From NCBI GenBank assembly GCA_964017185.1, contig OZ024870.1, forward strand, positions 21,723,621 to 21,787,620: a stretch of DNA of 64,000 nt, written 5' to 3'. The position numbers were made by a program, and so were the translations under genes. This DNA comes from Rugalucina vietnamica. Its lineage: Eukaryota > Mollusca > Bivalvia > Lucinida > Lucinidae. The stretch's first letter is position 1; every line of letters starts with the position of its first letter. Below the pieces are notes generated by a model, which did no database searches, was not told the origin of the DNA, and was given only the letters and a program-made list of their open reading frames with translations. Of this stretch, positions 24,801 through 31,648 are shown in pieces.

Positions 24801-25857
24801 CACAGAAATACTTATAAGAAGGTCAAATAAACTGGAAACTATGAATTATGTAGTCCAGCATTTATGTACAAATGATTATCATATTTTAAAAGTGGAATAA
24901 AAGCAACTGATGGTGATTTTAGAAGTAACCAACTGGCAGTGGAATTATGCTCCATTAAAAATTACAAAAAAAAAAAAATGGATGATTAAGCGGAGAATAT
25001 TAGCAAAATAGACTCAGGGAGATGTATCACCACATACTGCTACTAGTTACGAAAACTTATTACATAAGAAAGAAAAGACACATGAAATGCATAGATATTG
25101 TTGGTGTTGATGCTGAGAAAGTGTGATCATCACCAACTGGATTAAATTTTTTTTTGACGTTTTCGCAACGTCATTTTGAACTTGGCGTGCTCCGGGTACC
25201 CATACCGCACCTTTTTGTTATGAACATATCTTTATTATGTCTCAGTGCATCACCTTGGTTTTCACAGCATTTATAGAGGACATGTTGAAGTTAAAATAAA
25301 ATAGGTATGTTTCTTTTTGTTTTACTTTGAATATCATGTGAATGATCAGACAATTATTCGAACTTTCCGAACGCCCCTCGTATGATGATGTGTTATAATG
25401 ATCTGGTCACTCTGGTGCAGCAAATTCAGTTTTTCGGTGCACTCCTTCCAGGTTTTGACTTCTTTATGCATGCTATACAGTACTGTTAAAACTACCTGGG
25501 GCTGTCCAAATGTCATTGTCTGTGCACAGTGACTGTTTTTAGTGGGGGAATTCTGGACGTAAGTCAAATTCAAAGTCTCACAGAAGGTCGGGCAGTTTTT
25601 TCTGTTAGTATTAATGTTTTAAGTGCATGTTATTGTTAAAGCCGAGATTAAGTTAAGCAGTCTTGTGATGATGATAGAACACATTTTCTGGACAATTTAC
25701 TGTCTATGGTCCTTTCACCAGTAAACCATTCAGATTCACTTACATTTTGGTACGGAATGTTTGAATCAAATGTCTCCCTTGTGTATCTGTTCACCAAGCA
25801 GGTTTTTCCGGCATAGGATTTTCCAAGAAGAACAACCTTTGCATCTATTCTACTCAT
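6761..25857 (-). CDS. RAB24: Rab24-like small GTPase, six exons, 3' end not found
   Basis: The exons join in frame (phases 0,0,0,1,1, then 1 at the open end) into about 184 residues. They show a P-loop G12-T19 (GKSYAGKT), switch I TIGAAF (residues 39-44), switch II DTAGH (62-66), base-binding GTKKD (118-122) and ETSSK (151-155). The PYQN-TIGAAF, YLCGTK and YETSSKTG stretches match the Rab24 family, which works in autophagy and endosome degradation. Rab24 is unusual in lacking the catalytic Gln of DTAGQ (vertebrates have Ser); here it is His. Tyr15 in the P-loop corresponds to the Tyr reported as phosphorylated in vertebrate Rab24. Vertebrate Rab24 is about 203 residues, so 15-20 C-terminal residues with the prenylated cysteines lie in a further exon after the phase-1 donor at 6760; I could not find it. 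Introns are packed with repeats. The reading frame looks intact. Confidence 0.9.
6885..7062 (-). mobile_element. Family A MITE, partial, reverse
   Basis: ATGAGTCGCTGCATGAGAAA, GACTAGGTCTGACACAAAGC and AGCTGTGCAGTTACTG are present; it ends inside the hairpin. It lies in Rab24 intron 5. Confidence 0.6.
7063..7382. other. Rab24 intron 5 remainder
   Basis: No repeat end or coding segment recognised apart from AT-rich sequence. Confidence 0.4.
7383..7433 (-). CDS. RAB24: Rab24 exon 5 (ETSSK motif)
   Basis: This is a 51-nt exon, phase 1 on both sides, encoding [17 protein letters not shown]. The acceptor ends TTTCAG and the donor is GTAAGA. It carries the third guanine-binding loop (SAK-type motif). 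It would be missed by ORF length alone. Confidence 0.88.
   Translation of the reverse strand: MYRQSCMKLPVKQVKT
7740..8095. mobile_element. Inverted-repeat element with CCTCATTATAACA motifs
   Basis: TCTACAGTAGA occurs at the left (7747) and CTACAGTAGAGG at the right (8081). CAACCTCATTATAACA faces ATAATGAGGTTGGCCTGTA and ATAATGAGGCTGACCTGTA. A short Tc-like or foldback MITE is likely; no transposase is present. Confidence 0.45.
8618..8973. mobile_element. MITE with TAATTAGCGCAC inverted ends, copy 1
   Basis: The ends CGTTCTAATTAGCGCAC and GTGCGCTAATTAGAACG are exact complements over 17 bp, inside ACTGTAAT / ATACGGT. Further GTGCGCTTA motifs lie inside. It is in Rab24 intron 4. A second copy is at 59061-59377. 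Confidence 0.75.
9126..10663 (+). mobile_element. Family B element 2 (454-bp monomers)
   Basis: It has the same start (CAGAGGACCAATGGTCCTGT), three monomers with TTGACC landmarks near 9367, 9821 and 10275 (454-bp spacing), a GACG microsatellite at 10560-10608 and the terminal hairpin with CTAA. It lies in Rab24 intron 4. Confidence 0.8.
10755..11279 (+). mobile_element. Family B element 3, 3'-truncated (166-bp monomers)
   Basis: It starts at CTAGAGGACCATTGGTCCTG, runs through about three 166-bp monomers and stops where element 4 begins at 11280. There is no terminal hairpin. Confidence 0.7.
11280..13271 (+). mobile_element. Family B element 4 (166-bp monomers)
   Basis: It is complete from CTAGAGGACCATTGG to the hairpin and GAGCTAA at 13265-13271. 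About eleven monomers are joined head to tail. A distinct last module (GTTGCCATGGAAACCACAAT) precedes the GACGACGG microsatellite at 13163-13212. Confidence 0.8.
13276..14252 (+). mobile_element. Family B element 5, 5'-truncated (166-bp monomers)
   Basis: It begins inside a monomer (GAAGCTGTGGGCCTAG) and ends with the GTTGCCATGGAAACC module, microsatellite, hairpin and CTAA. The next element begins at the very next base. Confidence 0.75.
14253..16241 (+). mobile_element. Family B element 6 (166-bp monomers)
   Basis: It is complete from CTAGAGGACCATTGG to hairpin and CTAA, and joined without any spacer to element 5. Its length (1989 bp) is almost the same as element 4 (1992 bp), so the two may be copies made by segmental duplication. 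Rab24 exon 4 lies about 250 bp beyond its end. Confidence 0.8.
16493..16592 (-). CDS. RAB24: Rab24 exon 4 (GTKKD guanine-binding motif)
   Basis: This exon has 33 codons plus one base, starting [12 protein letters not shown] and ending LAT, with acceptor TTTTGTAG and donor GTAACT. GTKKD replaces the usual NKxD, as Rab24 proteins do. The next intron (7434-16492) contains the 166-bp tandem array and other family B elements. Confidence 0.9.
16642..16800. repeat. Family D inverted-repeat MITE copy
   Basis: TTTTCTTATTTTTGCTCAAA faces ACAAAAATAAGAAAAATAGG across a short CTCACAATCTACG centre. Other copies are at 4229-4440, 48511-48685, 49115-49275 and, partly, 54460-54600. Confidence 0.65.
16800..17590 (+). 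mobile_element. Family B element 7, 3'-truncated (454-bp type)
   Basis: It starts ACTAGAGGACCAATGGTCC and passes through two decayed monomers. The match stops at GGTTTCATGCAAATGTC (about 17585), without microsatellite or hairpin. Exon 4 of Rab24 is about 200 bp to its left. Confidence 0.7.
17590..17895. other. Spacer between family B elements
   Basis: A direct duplication of about 170 bp (CATGCAAATGTCAAATGGGTC near 17586 and ATGCAAATGTCCAATGGGTC near 17773) is seen. No gene is found. Confidence 0.5.
17898..19838 (+). mobile_element. Family B element 8 (454-bp monomers)
   Basis: It runs from GCCAGAGGACCAATGGTCCT through four monomers (TTGACC landmarks near 18149, 18601, 19028 and 19478; the third has a short deletion), then a short GACGACGG run and the hairpin with CTAA. 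It lies in Rab24 intron 3. Confidence 0.8.
20008..20154 (-). CDS. RAB24: Rab24 exon 3 (switch II)
   Basis: This 49-codon phase-0 exon runs from [10 protein letters not shown] through YYRGAAA and CYDLTD to ELKSTEQ. The acceptor is CTCAAG and the donor GTACCA, which is weaker than its neighbours. The Gln-to-His change at the catalytic switch II position lies in its fifth codon. Confidence 0.9.
20681..20749 (-). CDS. RAB24: Rab24 exon 2 (switch I)
   Basis: This is a 23-codon phase-0 exon encoding TIGAAF through TLGIW. The acceptor ends CTTTCAG and the donor begins GTATTT. It supplies the effector loop and the strand leading to switch II. Intron 1 upstream (20750-25743) carries a mariner-like pair of inverted ends with a LINE between them on the opposite strand. 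Confidence 0.9.
20965..23160 (+). CDS. LINE ORF2, N-terminal part: AP endonuclease and RT N-half
   Basis: The 731-residue frame holds a Cys-x2-Cys motif typical of invertebrate LINEs (residues 32-45), a Ser/Thr-rich linker, and an AP endonuclease from about residue 154 to 395 with [19 protein letters not shown] (about 305) and SDHD (about 379) catalytic motifs. RT begins near residue 600 ([32 protein letters not shown]). The open frame begins upstream of any ATG, and 20965 is a TTG, so the true start is unknown. It ends at a nonsense TAA in the middle of RT. Confidence 0.85.
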   Translation: MSWQRHHRYPEQSEKYYFFKRSLKEINITWITWICTHCGIPNISSYHCIDLDELKSENIYQPLSGDNTTSASCELDQSFGISTPQLFSTPKQQCKRQHDNVTNVSSISDVNSTHSGSVSSEPTSSFLGFSTVDTSNTPSASVSEQSTQTQYSNNLDILIINFQSIRNKKTELYNIISSRAPDVIIGTETHLDSSDYDAEILPANIPSEHLYQIFRKDRGETINKSGGGVIVMVKPGLPAEECLDLDSNCEVKWVKINVSNHEQILVGSYYREPRAKIENLKELELSINKIQNHNCKEYSKMKIFLGGDFNLGDIEWNEGCTQSGARDKAHCDKLLEIICDYNLEQVNDTPTREGRILDLLITSHPSLVQRHSVGPPIGLSDHDILTVTTFIKPVINKKPTRTVYNYRKANWDQIREDMAHFRDQYLCEYSLNSVEGNWIKFKKALFESMDKHIPKKTIKGKADVPWMTKKLKRQIKKKKRLYKKTKKCNDSKSTKAFHDFRKEVRNLMHTEYYKYINNLLEPESDKTSQSFWKYIKSRKQDSVSIGTLKDNGRIAESAKDKAEMFNQTFCSVFTREDLDNIPDKGPSPYQPMSHIHITLNGVIKCVKRLNPKKACGPDKMPILVLQETAIEIAPVLQSLFQQSLNESKIPSDWKKANIVPIFKKGDRTKPSNYRPVSLTAVVSKMLEHIVVAQIMDHLDSQNILHENQHGFRARRSCESQLLLTTDDIARS
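23173..23306 (+). mobile_element. 134-bp LINE 3' tail inserted in the LINE RT domain
   Basis: The insert is flanked by an 8-bp direct repeat AAAGCTAT (23165-23172, 23307-23314). It carries GACCTCAGGGAAGATTGG, a CTTCCTC motif and AATAAAG near its 3' end, as the 3' tails of CR1-like LINEs do. It looks like a severely 5'-truncated insertion. Without it the two RT halves fall into one frame. Confidence 0.7.
23315..24403 (+). CDS. LINE ORF2, C-terminal part: RT catalytic core
   Basis: The frame carries RT motif A ([13 protein letters not shown]), motif B ([11 protein letters not shown]), the catalytic FADD (about residue 94) and a C-terminal region typical of Jockey/CR1 LINEs ([32 protein letters not shown]), ending in TAA at 24403. 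It is the downstream half of the ORF interrupted at 23160. The motifs are intact, so this copy is relatively young. Confidence 0.85.
   Translation, partial: QVDMGILDFAKAFDKVSHTRLSRKMEYYGIQGSTLNWVTDFLRGRNQQVVIDGETSDPAAVTSGVPQGTVLGPTLFLIYINDIPENINSNIRLFADDCVVYRQIDSPQDHVILQDDLNKLVDWSNTWQMKFNVDKCVVMNFGTSRTKTKYEYKMNNQTLETVKHNPYLGVELTDNLKYNDHIDTITSKASRVLGFVKRNLKHCPRTVKERAYQTLVRPKLEYSSPIWNPQHKDPIKKIEQVQRNAARFVLNKPYNRQNPTSVTTMLQQLNWPTLEDRRKASDLILMYKVVNSLVAVPVNYLPPRSPRYADCIRFIAYHCRVNVYQHSFFPRIVIPWNRLPDTTINLQSLDGFKLAVQPVHRM
24404..25140. other. Rab24 intron 1 sequence between LINE and mariner-like end
   Basis: This contains the LINE 3' untranslated region and unassigned sequence. Short open frames on both strands at 24409-24650 show no domain I recognise. 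There is a poly-A run at about 24965. No exon is supported. Confidence 0.4.
25744..25857 (-). CDS. RAB24: Rab24 exon 1 (start codon, P-loop)
   Basis: This exon gives 38 codons from an ATG at 25857-25855 to PYQN, followed directly by a consensus GTAAGT donor. It encodes the first beta strand and the P-loop GKSYAGKT. The start fits the family length, since vertebrate Rab24 also has only a few residues before the first strand. Reading past the donor loses all family similarity. Confidence 0.9.
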
Positions 25858-26235
25858 TCTGAATTATGTGATTCAATATAAAGTCTACATGTACTGTCAC
25901 ATTCTATTATTAATCAAACACTTGATTTGAGGCTGAGCTGATGATTCATGAAAATGAAAGTAGGTTGGGTCTGTCTGTTATCTCCTTTCCTTGTGAAGTT
26001 TTCAAGCTTAGACCAAATCTGAAAATCAGACTGCATGTACGTGTCTAATTAACAGGGCAATATTGTGAAAATAAGGGTAAATTCTAGGAAATTAAGAGAA
26101 ATAAATAAATAAATTTGGTTATTATCTCAAAACTGTCAAATCCTCCAGGTTGTAAGAGTACATTCCCTTGCCATGAGGTTATTACTCGTGAAAATTGCTT
26201 GGTGTTTCGTATTATTTTACAATCTGTGAAAATCA
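25858..26235. other. 5' flank of Rab24, no gene seen
   Basis: AT-rich sequence lies immediately upstream of the Rab24 start codon. A short ATAAATAAATAAAT run is at about 26100. No convincing TATA box or CpG-rich promoter was recognised, and an untranslated upstream exon cannot be excluded. Confidence 0.4.
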
Positions 26236-26239
26236 CTAT

Positions 26240-26600
26240 AATCTATAGTGTACCTAAAGGGTCGAAAATAAGTCTTTCTTTGTCCATACGCCCTCGCAGG
26301 CATTCTAGACAGGTGTGTGCTGTCAGTGCTGAAATAAAAGATGAGTAAATGAGATAAAGTGCTAGATATGATAGTGAAGTGAGCAAAGATAAGAGGTTAA
26401 AAGTAGGTGAGAGGAGGGTTAAAAACAAATTTAATAGCATAATGTCAGGATATCTACGGCCTGGAGTGGTGCAGCTTACCATGGAGGTATCTGTCATTAT
26501 AGCTTCATGAGCTTACCAACTGCTTCCTTGAACGCATCAAGGGTTGGCAAGCTGCACCACCCTCTCTGGGAGAGCATTCCAATGAACAAGTAGCGTTAAT
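26240..26600 (-). mobile_element. LINE C-terminal and 3' UTR fragment
   Basis: Read on the minus strand, 26595-26500 encodes WNALPERVVQLA and a decayed AFKEAVGKL-like end. This is the usual last motif of Jockey/CR1 ORF2, and about 260 bp of 3' untranslated sequence follows. A frameshift is present. Only the tail of the element remains, just upstream of Rab24. Confidence 0.65.
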
Positions 26601-26879
26601 ATTTCGAGAGGGTGGCCCATTTGGTTTGGCACATTGGGGCCTAGACGGAATATTTCCATCGGTGTTCCGTTAGACCTCTCCACACCGACGGAAATGTGAT
26701 GTACTGATCCCTTGGTCGAAAACGAAAATTCAACAGAAACGAAACAACTGTGTTATTTTAACTTACGTAAGATATTTTCTGGCATATTTGACATAAATTA
26801 TAAGTATTTTAGTTGTTAAAGTACGGAGAAAATTAAAATACTTCATTTTTACCACTATTTCCCTCAAAAACTAGTCGCT

Positions 26880-28655
26880 CAGTTTCCTCTGTCCCTTGGA
26901 TAACACCTGAAATAAAAAGGAAGATTCGCAGAAAAAAATGCAACTCATGCAAAAGCTAACAAGACTGGTAGTGCAAAATTTAGATCTAAATTTGAATCTT
27001 TACGGAGAGAAATCAAAGCTGATATCAGGAAGCAGCATGATCTTTACGTGAACAACTTGGTAGGAGATGTTAAGGCTAATCCTAGAGATTTTTACAGGTA
27101 CATAAACAGTCAGAAAAAAGATACCCAAGGTATTCCCCCGTTGGAAAAGAGAAATAGAAGTGGAATTGCACAATCCGAATTTGAGAAGGCGGAAGAATTT
27201 AATGGTCAGTTCTCGGATGTTTTCACTAAAAGTGAATACAAACAGGTCCCTCTTATAGATAGATCTACCCCATTCATGCATGATATTGTGGTCACAAAGG
27301 AAAGGGTGACCAAACTTCTCAAAGGTTTAAACCCGTCTAAAGCCGTAGGGCCTGATGAGCTTCATCCCAGAGTCCTAAAGGAACTGGCTATGGAATTAGG
27401 GCCGGTATTCGCCCATCTCTTCCAGCAGTCAATTGATACAGGTGAAATTCCTAAAGAATGGTCTCTTGCTAATATTTGACCCCTGTTTAAGGAGGGCGAC
27501 AGGTCACTTGCCCGCAATTACCGCCCTGTTTCTTTGACATGCATTCCTTGTAAGCTTCTTGAACATATTGTATGCTCAAATATTATGGTCCATCTTGATG
27601 AACATGAACTCTTGTCGGACAGGCAACACGCATTTAGGAAATGGCATAGCTGTGAAACTCAGTTGACTACAGTGATAAATGACTGGGCCAAAATCTTAGA
27701 CAAAAAAGGCCAGGTCGACACTTTTATACTCGATTTTGAAAAGGCTTTCGATACTCCTCCCCATGAACTCCTTAAAAGCAAATTGTTTAGCTATGGAATA
27801 GGTGGAACACCACTGAATTGGATAAATGTTTCCCTTTGTTTCAGACAACAAAGGGTAGTGGTTAATGGTATTAAATCCGATTGGGCTCCAGTTGTGTCGG
27901 GTGTCCCTCAGGGCACCGTTCTCGGCCCCTTGCTATTTTCCTTATATATAAATGACATCTCAGCAGACATTGAGTCTGAAATAAGACTCTTTGCTGATGA
28001 TTGTGTTTGCTATCGTGAAATCAAGAATGAAGAGGATACATTGAAATTTCAGAGAGACATTGATCGTTTAGGCAGTTGGGCTAGGAAATGGGGAATGAGA
28101 TTTCAACCCGTCAAATGCAACATGATGCAGCTGACAAATAAACGGTCTAGTAATTTACAGGCTAACTACACCCTTGAGGGCACTGTACTGGAAAACGTTG
28201 AAAGCATAAAATACCTGGGTGTAACTATCACAAATGATTTGAAATGGAATACTCATATTTCCAATGTTTGTACAAAGGCAAACAGAACTCTCGGATTCTT
28301 GAGGAGAAATTTACATTCTTGTCCCCCAGATGTGAAAGAAGCAGCTTATAAAGGACTGGTGCGGCCGGTCTTGGAATATGGAAGCTCAGTTTGGGACCCT
28401 CACACTCTTGGCCTCCAGGAAGAACTGGAAAAGGTCTAAAATCGTGCGGCAAGGTTTGTGACGGGAAATTATGTTTTTGAAACTGGGAGCATGACTGGCA
28501 TTTTAGGTCATCTGAAATGGGAATCTCTTAAGAAAAGGAGGAAGGATAGTAGACTTTTATTGCTATACAAAGGTCTAAAGGGTAAAGCCAGAATACCCAA
28601 AGATGACCTTATCCCAAAGAATAGGCGTTGTAGAATCAGTTCGAAATTGGTTTAA
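26880..28655 (+). pseudogene. 5'-truncated LINE reverse transcriptase with nonsense codons
   Basis: RT of the Jockey/CR1 type is read in one frame from about 27000 to 28655: [80 protein letters not shown]. Two in-frame stops break it, a TGA at 27477-27479 and a TAA at 28437-28439, and a frameshift lies near 26950. The endonuclease half is absent. It belongs to a different subfamily from the LINE at 20.9 kb. Confidence 0.85.
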
Positions 28656-28851
28656 ACTTAAAAGGCAACCAATGCTAAGCTTTCACGGAAGTGAAGAAAG
28701 TCGGAGTGCAGGTTAGCTAGCTGATATACTTAGTTATTTACTTGGGGCCCTCTTTGCAACAAATTAACAATGTACAAAAAAACAAGCAATATGACAAGGT
28801 TAAGTAAGTTGTGCGGTGAAGACGCTAAAATACCAATTGAAAAAGAAAAGG

Positions 28852-28857
<6 letters not shown>

Positions 28858-28910
<53 letters not shown>
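28858..28910 (+). repeat. (AG)n microsatellite
   Basis: Uninterrupted AG dinucleotides, about 26 units. The pure tract implies recent slippage. Confidence 0.95.
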
Positions 28911-28916
<6 letters not shown>

Positions 28917-29117
28917 GACAAAACATATTTACATCATGTATAAAAGTTTACAACACAATACATAAGTGTTTTTTTTTTTCACCACTATGAATCATGAAAC
29001 ATGTTTTGTGATTATATTTATGAATCTACACAGCTTTTTTAATAATTGTTGTTTTTCGTGTTCAAAAGCTGCTCGAATATTGTTATATTTGGGCGAACAT
29101 AATAGTAGTGTTTTAAA

Positions 29118-29121
29118 TATA

Positions 29122-29157
<36 letters not shown>
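29118..29157 (+). repeat. Poly-T tract
   Basis: About 31 T in a row after a TATATA run; it could be a reverse retroposon tail, but no element body was recognised to its right. Confidence 0.8.
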
Positions 29158-29160
<3 letters not shown>

Positions 29161-29429
29161 TGAGAATAGATAGTGGAATTCGTCCACAAGTGTATTACTG
29201 AAGGAGCATAATCTTTGGTTTCTACGTATACATCAGAAAATAGCTCTAAGAGCTATTGCTGTTTGTTTAGCATACATAACTGGGGCAATTGTTTTACATC
29301 AACTTGTCTTCCCAGGATTAGTAAGAGTTTCAAACGTAATATTTTGACAGAATGCCTATTCAGCATATATTTGGTATATTATGGAAGGCAAAAGCCGTCA
29401 AATGTCCCATTTTTAAATGAAACAGACAA

Positions 29430-29770
29430 AGTAGAAATGAACTAATTCATTTTCAAATAAACAAACCGTAATATCACATAAAACGAGCGAAAATGACACA
29501 AAACAATTCCTAATGTAAAACAGACCAATTCATTTCAAAATAAAATAGACAAAGTAGAAATGAACTAATTCATTTTCCAATAAATAAACCGTTATATCAC
29601 ATAAAACAAACGAAAATGACACAAAACAATTACTTATGTGAAACAGACCATTTCATTTTAAAACCAAACAATCAACTTCGCCAAACGGGACAACTTGAAA
29701 TCAAACGAAATAAACGTTTCCCAAACCAAACAATTGATTTTGAAATAAACCTATCCGGTAATAAAAAAGG
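29430..29770 (+). repeat. 123-bp tandem repeat (AACAGAC...CATTTT)
   Basis: GTAGAAATGAACTAATTCAT at 29431 and 29554 gives a 123-bp period, with related AAACAGACCATTTCATTTT blocks after it. A reverse-complement relative is at 48200-48505. Confidence 0.65.
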
Positions 29771-29892
29771 TGCAGATAATGGTCAAACGAAATACCGAAA
29801 AATCGATTATTAATAAAATGGACCCGAGTCAATTCGGCCCAAAGCGTCAAAGTCTCATTTTTAAATAAAATAGAAAAGTAATAAGTAAACAA

Positions 29893-30230
29893 CGATCAGG
29901 AACTGGCGCAATCAGAATCGAAGTCCCAACCTAAAAACCTAGGTGGGAAAAAATAAAAGTGCCCAGAAAGGTACGCATACATGGGCGGATCCAGAGGGGG
30001 GCGGGGGGATGCAGCGGGGCGTCCAGACACCCCCCCCCCCTGGAATTGCCAGATTATTAATTTTTGCCATGTTGAAATTTTCCGCCTGACCCCTTCTGGG
30101 AATTTGGACCCCCCACCCCATGAAAATTTTCTGGATCCGCGCATTGCATACACAGAGAACATATTGTGGTAAGCCGAGTGAGCAGCTTTTTCCTGAGTGG
30201 CCATTTACCATTTAGAATGAACAAATTCAT
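29893..30230 (+). repeat. Decayed copy of the 32.6-kb repeat, split by a MITE
   Basis: The segments ACGATCAGGAACTGGCGCAATC...GGTGGGAAAAAA and GGTAAGCCGAGTGAGCAGC match the 32.6-kb repeat. A short inverted-repeat element (29983-30145) interrupts them. Confidence 0.55.
29983..30145. mobile_element. Small MITE with GCGGATCCAG inverted ends
   Basis: GCGGATCCAG at the left (29985-29994) and CTGGATCCGC at the right (30131-30140) are exact inverted termini. GCATACA is found on both sides (29975-29981 and 30146-30152) as a probable target duplication of 7-8 bp, which would suit the hAT group. The interior is G/C-run rich. Confidence 0.6.
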
Positions 30231-30412
30231 TTGCAGACAATCTTTAGAATACGCTATCGATAAATTTAGAATATCATAAACATGTTAAAATAAACTTACC
30301 TGCCTACCTGTACCAACTAAGTTATCAACATAACCTATGTACCTGCATGCTTACCTACCCATCTACCTATCAATCTACCCGCCTTCCTAATAACATAATC
30401 CCCTACCTAGAA

Positions 30413-30415
30413 CAC

Positions 30416-30449
<34 letters not shown>

Positions 30450-30460
30450 CGCGCGCGCGC

Positions 30461-30505
<45 letters not shown>
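30413..30505 (+). repeat. (TG)n(CG)n(TG)n composite microsatellite
   Basis: About 13 TG/GT units, about 17 CG units and about 15 TG units follow each other with no break in purine-pyrimidine alternation. Confidence 0.95.
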
Positions 30506-30508
<3 letters not shown>

Positions 30509-30609
30509 GTAAAAGGTCCAAAACGGGGAGTCTTACTCACTGCATTCAAAATGGGGAGGTGGTTTATATTAAGAATATTGCAATATAAATGACACTTTCT
30601 ATTATCGTA

Positions 30610-30850
30610 ACGCATGGTTAACTATATCCAGGAACGATTTTCTTAATATCATTAAAACCAACTAATGAGAATAAATCAAACGAAATGGGGAGATGACACA
30701 CAAATACAAATCGGGGAATTACACACTGGGGAGTTTGACACACAAGTACAAACCGGGGAAGCACACTAGCACGCACAATACAAATAGTGGTAGTTTTACA
30801 GAACGCGGACACACACTTTCTAAAACACACAATTCAGAGTGGGGAGGAAT
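30610..30850 (+). repeat. Diverged repeat with GGGGA / ACACAC motifs, copy 1
   Basis: GACACACAAGTACAAACCGG, GAACGCGGACACACACTTT and several GGGGAG motifs recur at 34010-34200 with the same order and spacing. Confidence 0.65.
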
Positions 30851-30899
30851 ATATGTTATTATGAAGATAATTAATGCTTGTTAGTCTCAGCATTAATGT

Positions 30900-31053
30900 T
30901 GTGATGGCATAGCCTCCCTTGGATACGTTGGTGCAGCCGTTTTAACGGCATCTGGAAACTCGAAAAGCATATATAAGATCACCCTTTGTGGGTGAGCATG
31001 CTTTTCCACGGGCGGTGTTTGCTGTGACTTTTGTGGCTCGGCTACATGTTACA
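30900..31053 (+). mobile_element. Solo LTR
   Basis: It starts TGTGATGGCATAGCCTCCC and ends GTTACA, with ATGT on both sides as target duplication. It matches the LTRs of the miniature element at 53453-53937 (GCCTCCCTTGGA, TTCCACGGGCGG, GGCTCGGCTACA), with an internal deletion. A single LTR with a duplication indicates LTR-LTR recombination. Confidence 0.65.
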
Positions 31054-31104
31054 ATGTGTAATAATGCACTTTAAGCATCTCTTACTTAATTAACCGTCAT
31101 CTGA

Positions 31105-31350
31105 CAGTCCCGGTTGACGAGTGGTCAAGGACACTGATTTCAGTGCTCTTGATCATTCGACCGTCTCACCGCTGAGGTTTCGAGCCTCGCTCGGGTCGCA
31201 TGTGGGTGAAGCTAAATACTGCTAGCTGGGGTTTTCCAGGCGTACTCCCGATATGCGCCACCTACCGACTGATTTTTCTCGATATTAGTGAAAAAGCTTG
31301 AAAGGGACGTAAAACAGAATCAAAAACTAAATAAATGAAAATAAAGAAAC
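31105..31350 (+). mobile_element. tRNA-derived SINE
   Basis: GACGAGTGGTCAAGGAC resembles the tRNA-Leu-type A box and GGTTTCGAGCCTCG the B box. The body ends GGGACGTAAAACAGAATC and an AAATAAATGAAAATAAA tail, a deuterostome/mollusc SINE style. Confidence 0.65.
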
Positions 31351-31648
31351 GGTGATAAAATAATTAAAATACCGTCATATGACATGGAAGAAGTCTTACT
31401 AAACAGTAAATGTAAATAATAACAGCAGAACCGTATTCGAACGGTCAGTTAAGAATTCACTGGAGGGCTTGATTCGATGTCAGGACCCAAATCTGGCCCT
31501 TAGGCTACTGTCAATCAATAACAAGAATTTGTTCCGTTCTCATTAAAGCTCGTAAATGTAAATCACGGTAACACTATGATGAAGCAGAAACGACGACTCA
31601 TAAGTAATGGGTGTACCGGAGCAAAAGAAAGCAACTGTTTAAACCCAG

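Larger units (their letters stand above)
20813..25380. mobile_element. Mariner-like inverted ends flanking a LINE
   Basis: 22-bp imperfect inverted repeats (18 of 22 identical, sharing GTTCGGAAAGTTCG) lie at 20813-20834 and 25359-25380, each flanked by TA (20811-20812, 25381-25382). TA target duplication and this terminus fit mariner/Tc1 elements. After subtracting the roughly 3.5-kb LINE inside, about 1 kb of element remains. I see no transposase frame, so it is a non-autonomous or decayed copy. It lies in Rab24 intron 1. Confidence 0.6.

Noticed and set aside
28730..28921. Ser-Leu-rich open frame
   Set aside because: It is a translation of the (AG)n microsatellite on the minus strand.
29896..30211. 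Gly/Pro-rich minus-strand frames
   Set aside because: They lie across a MITE with G/C runs inserted in a decayed repeat; no coding signal.
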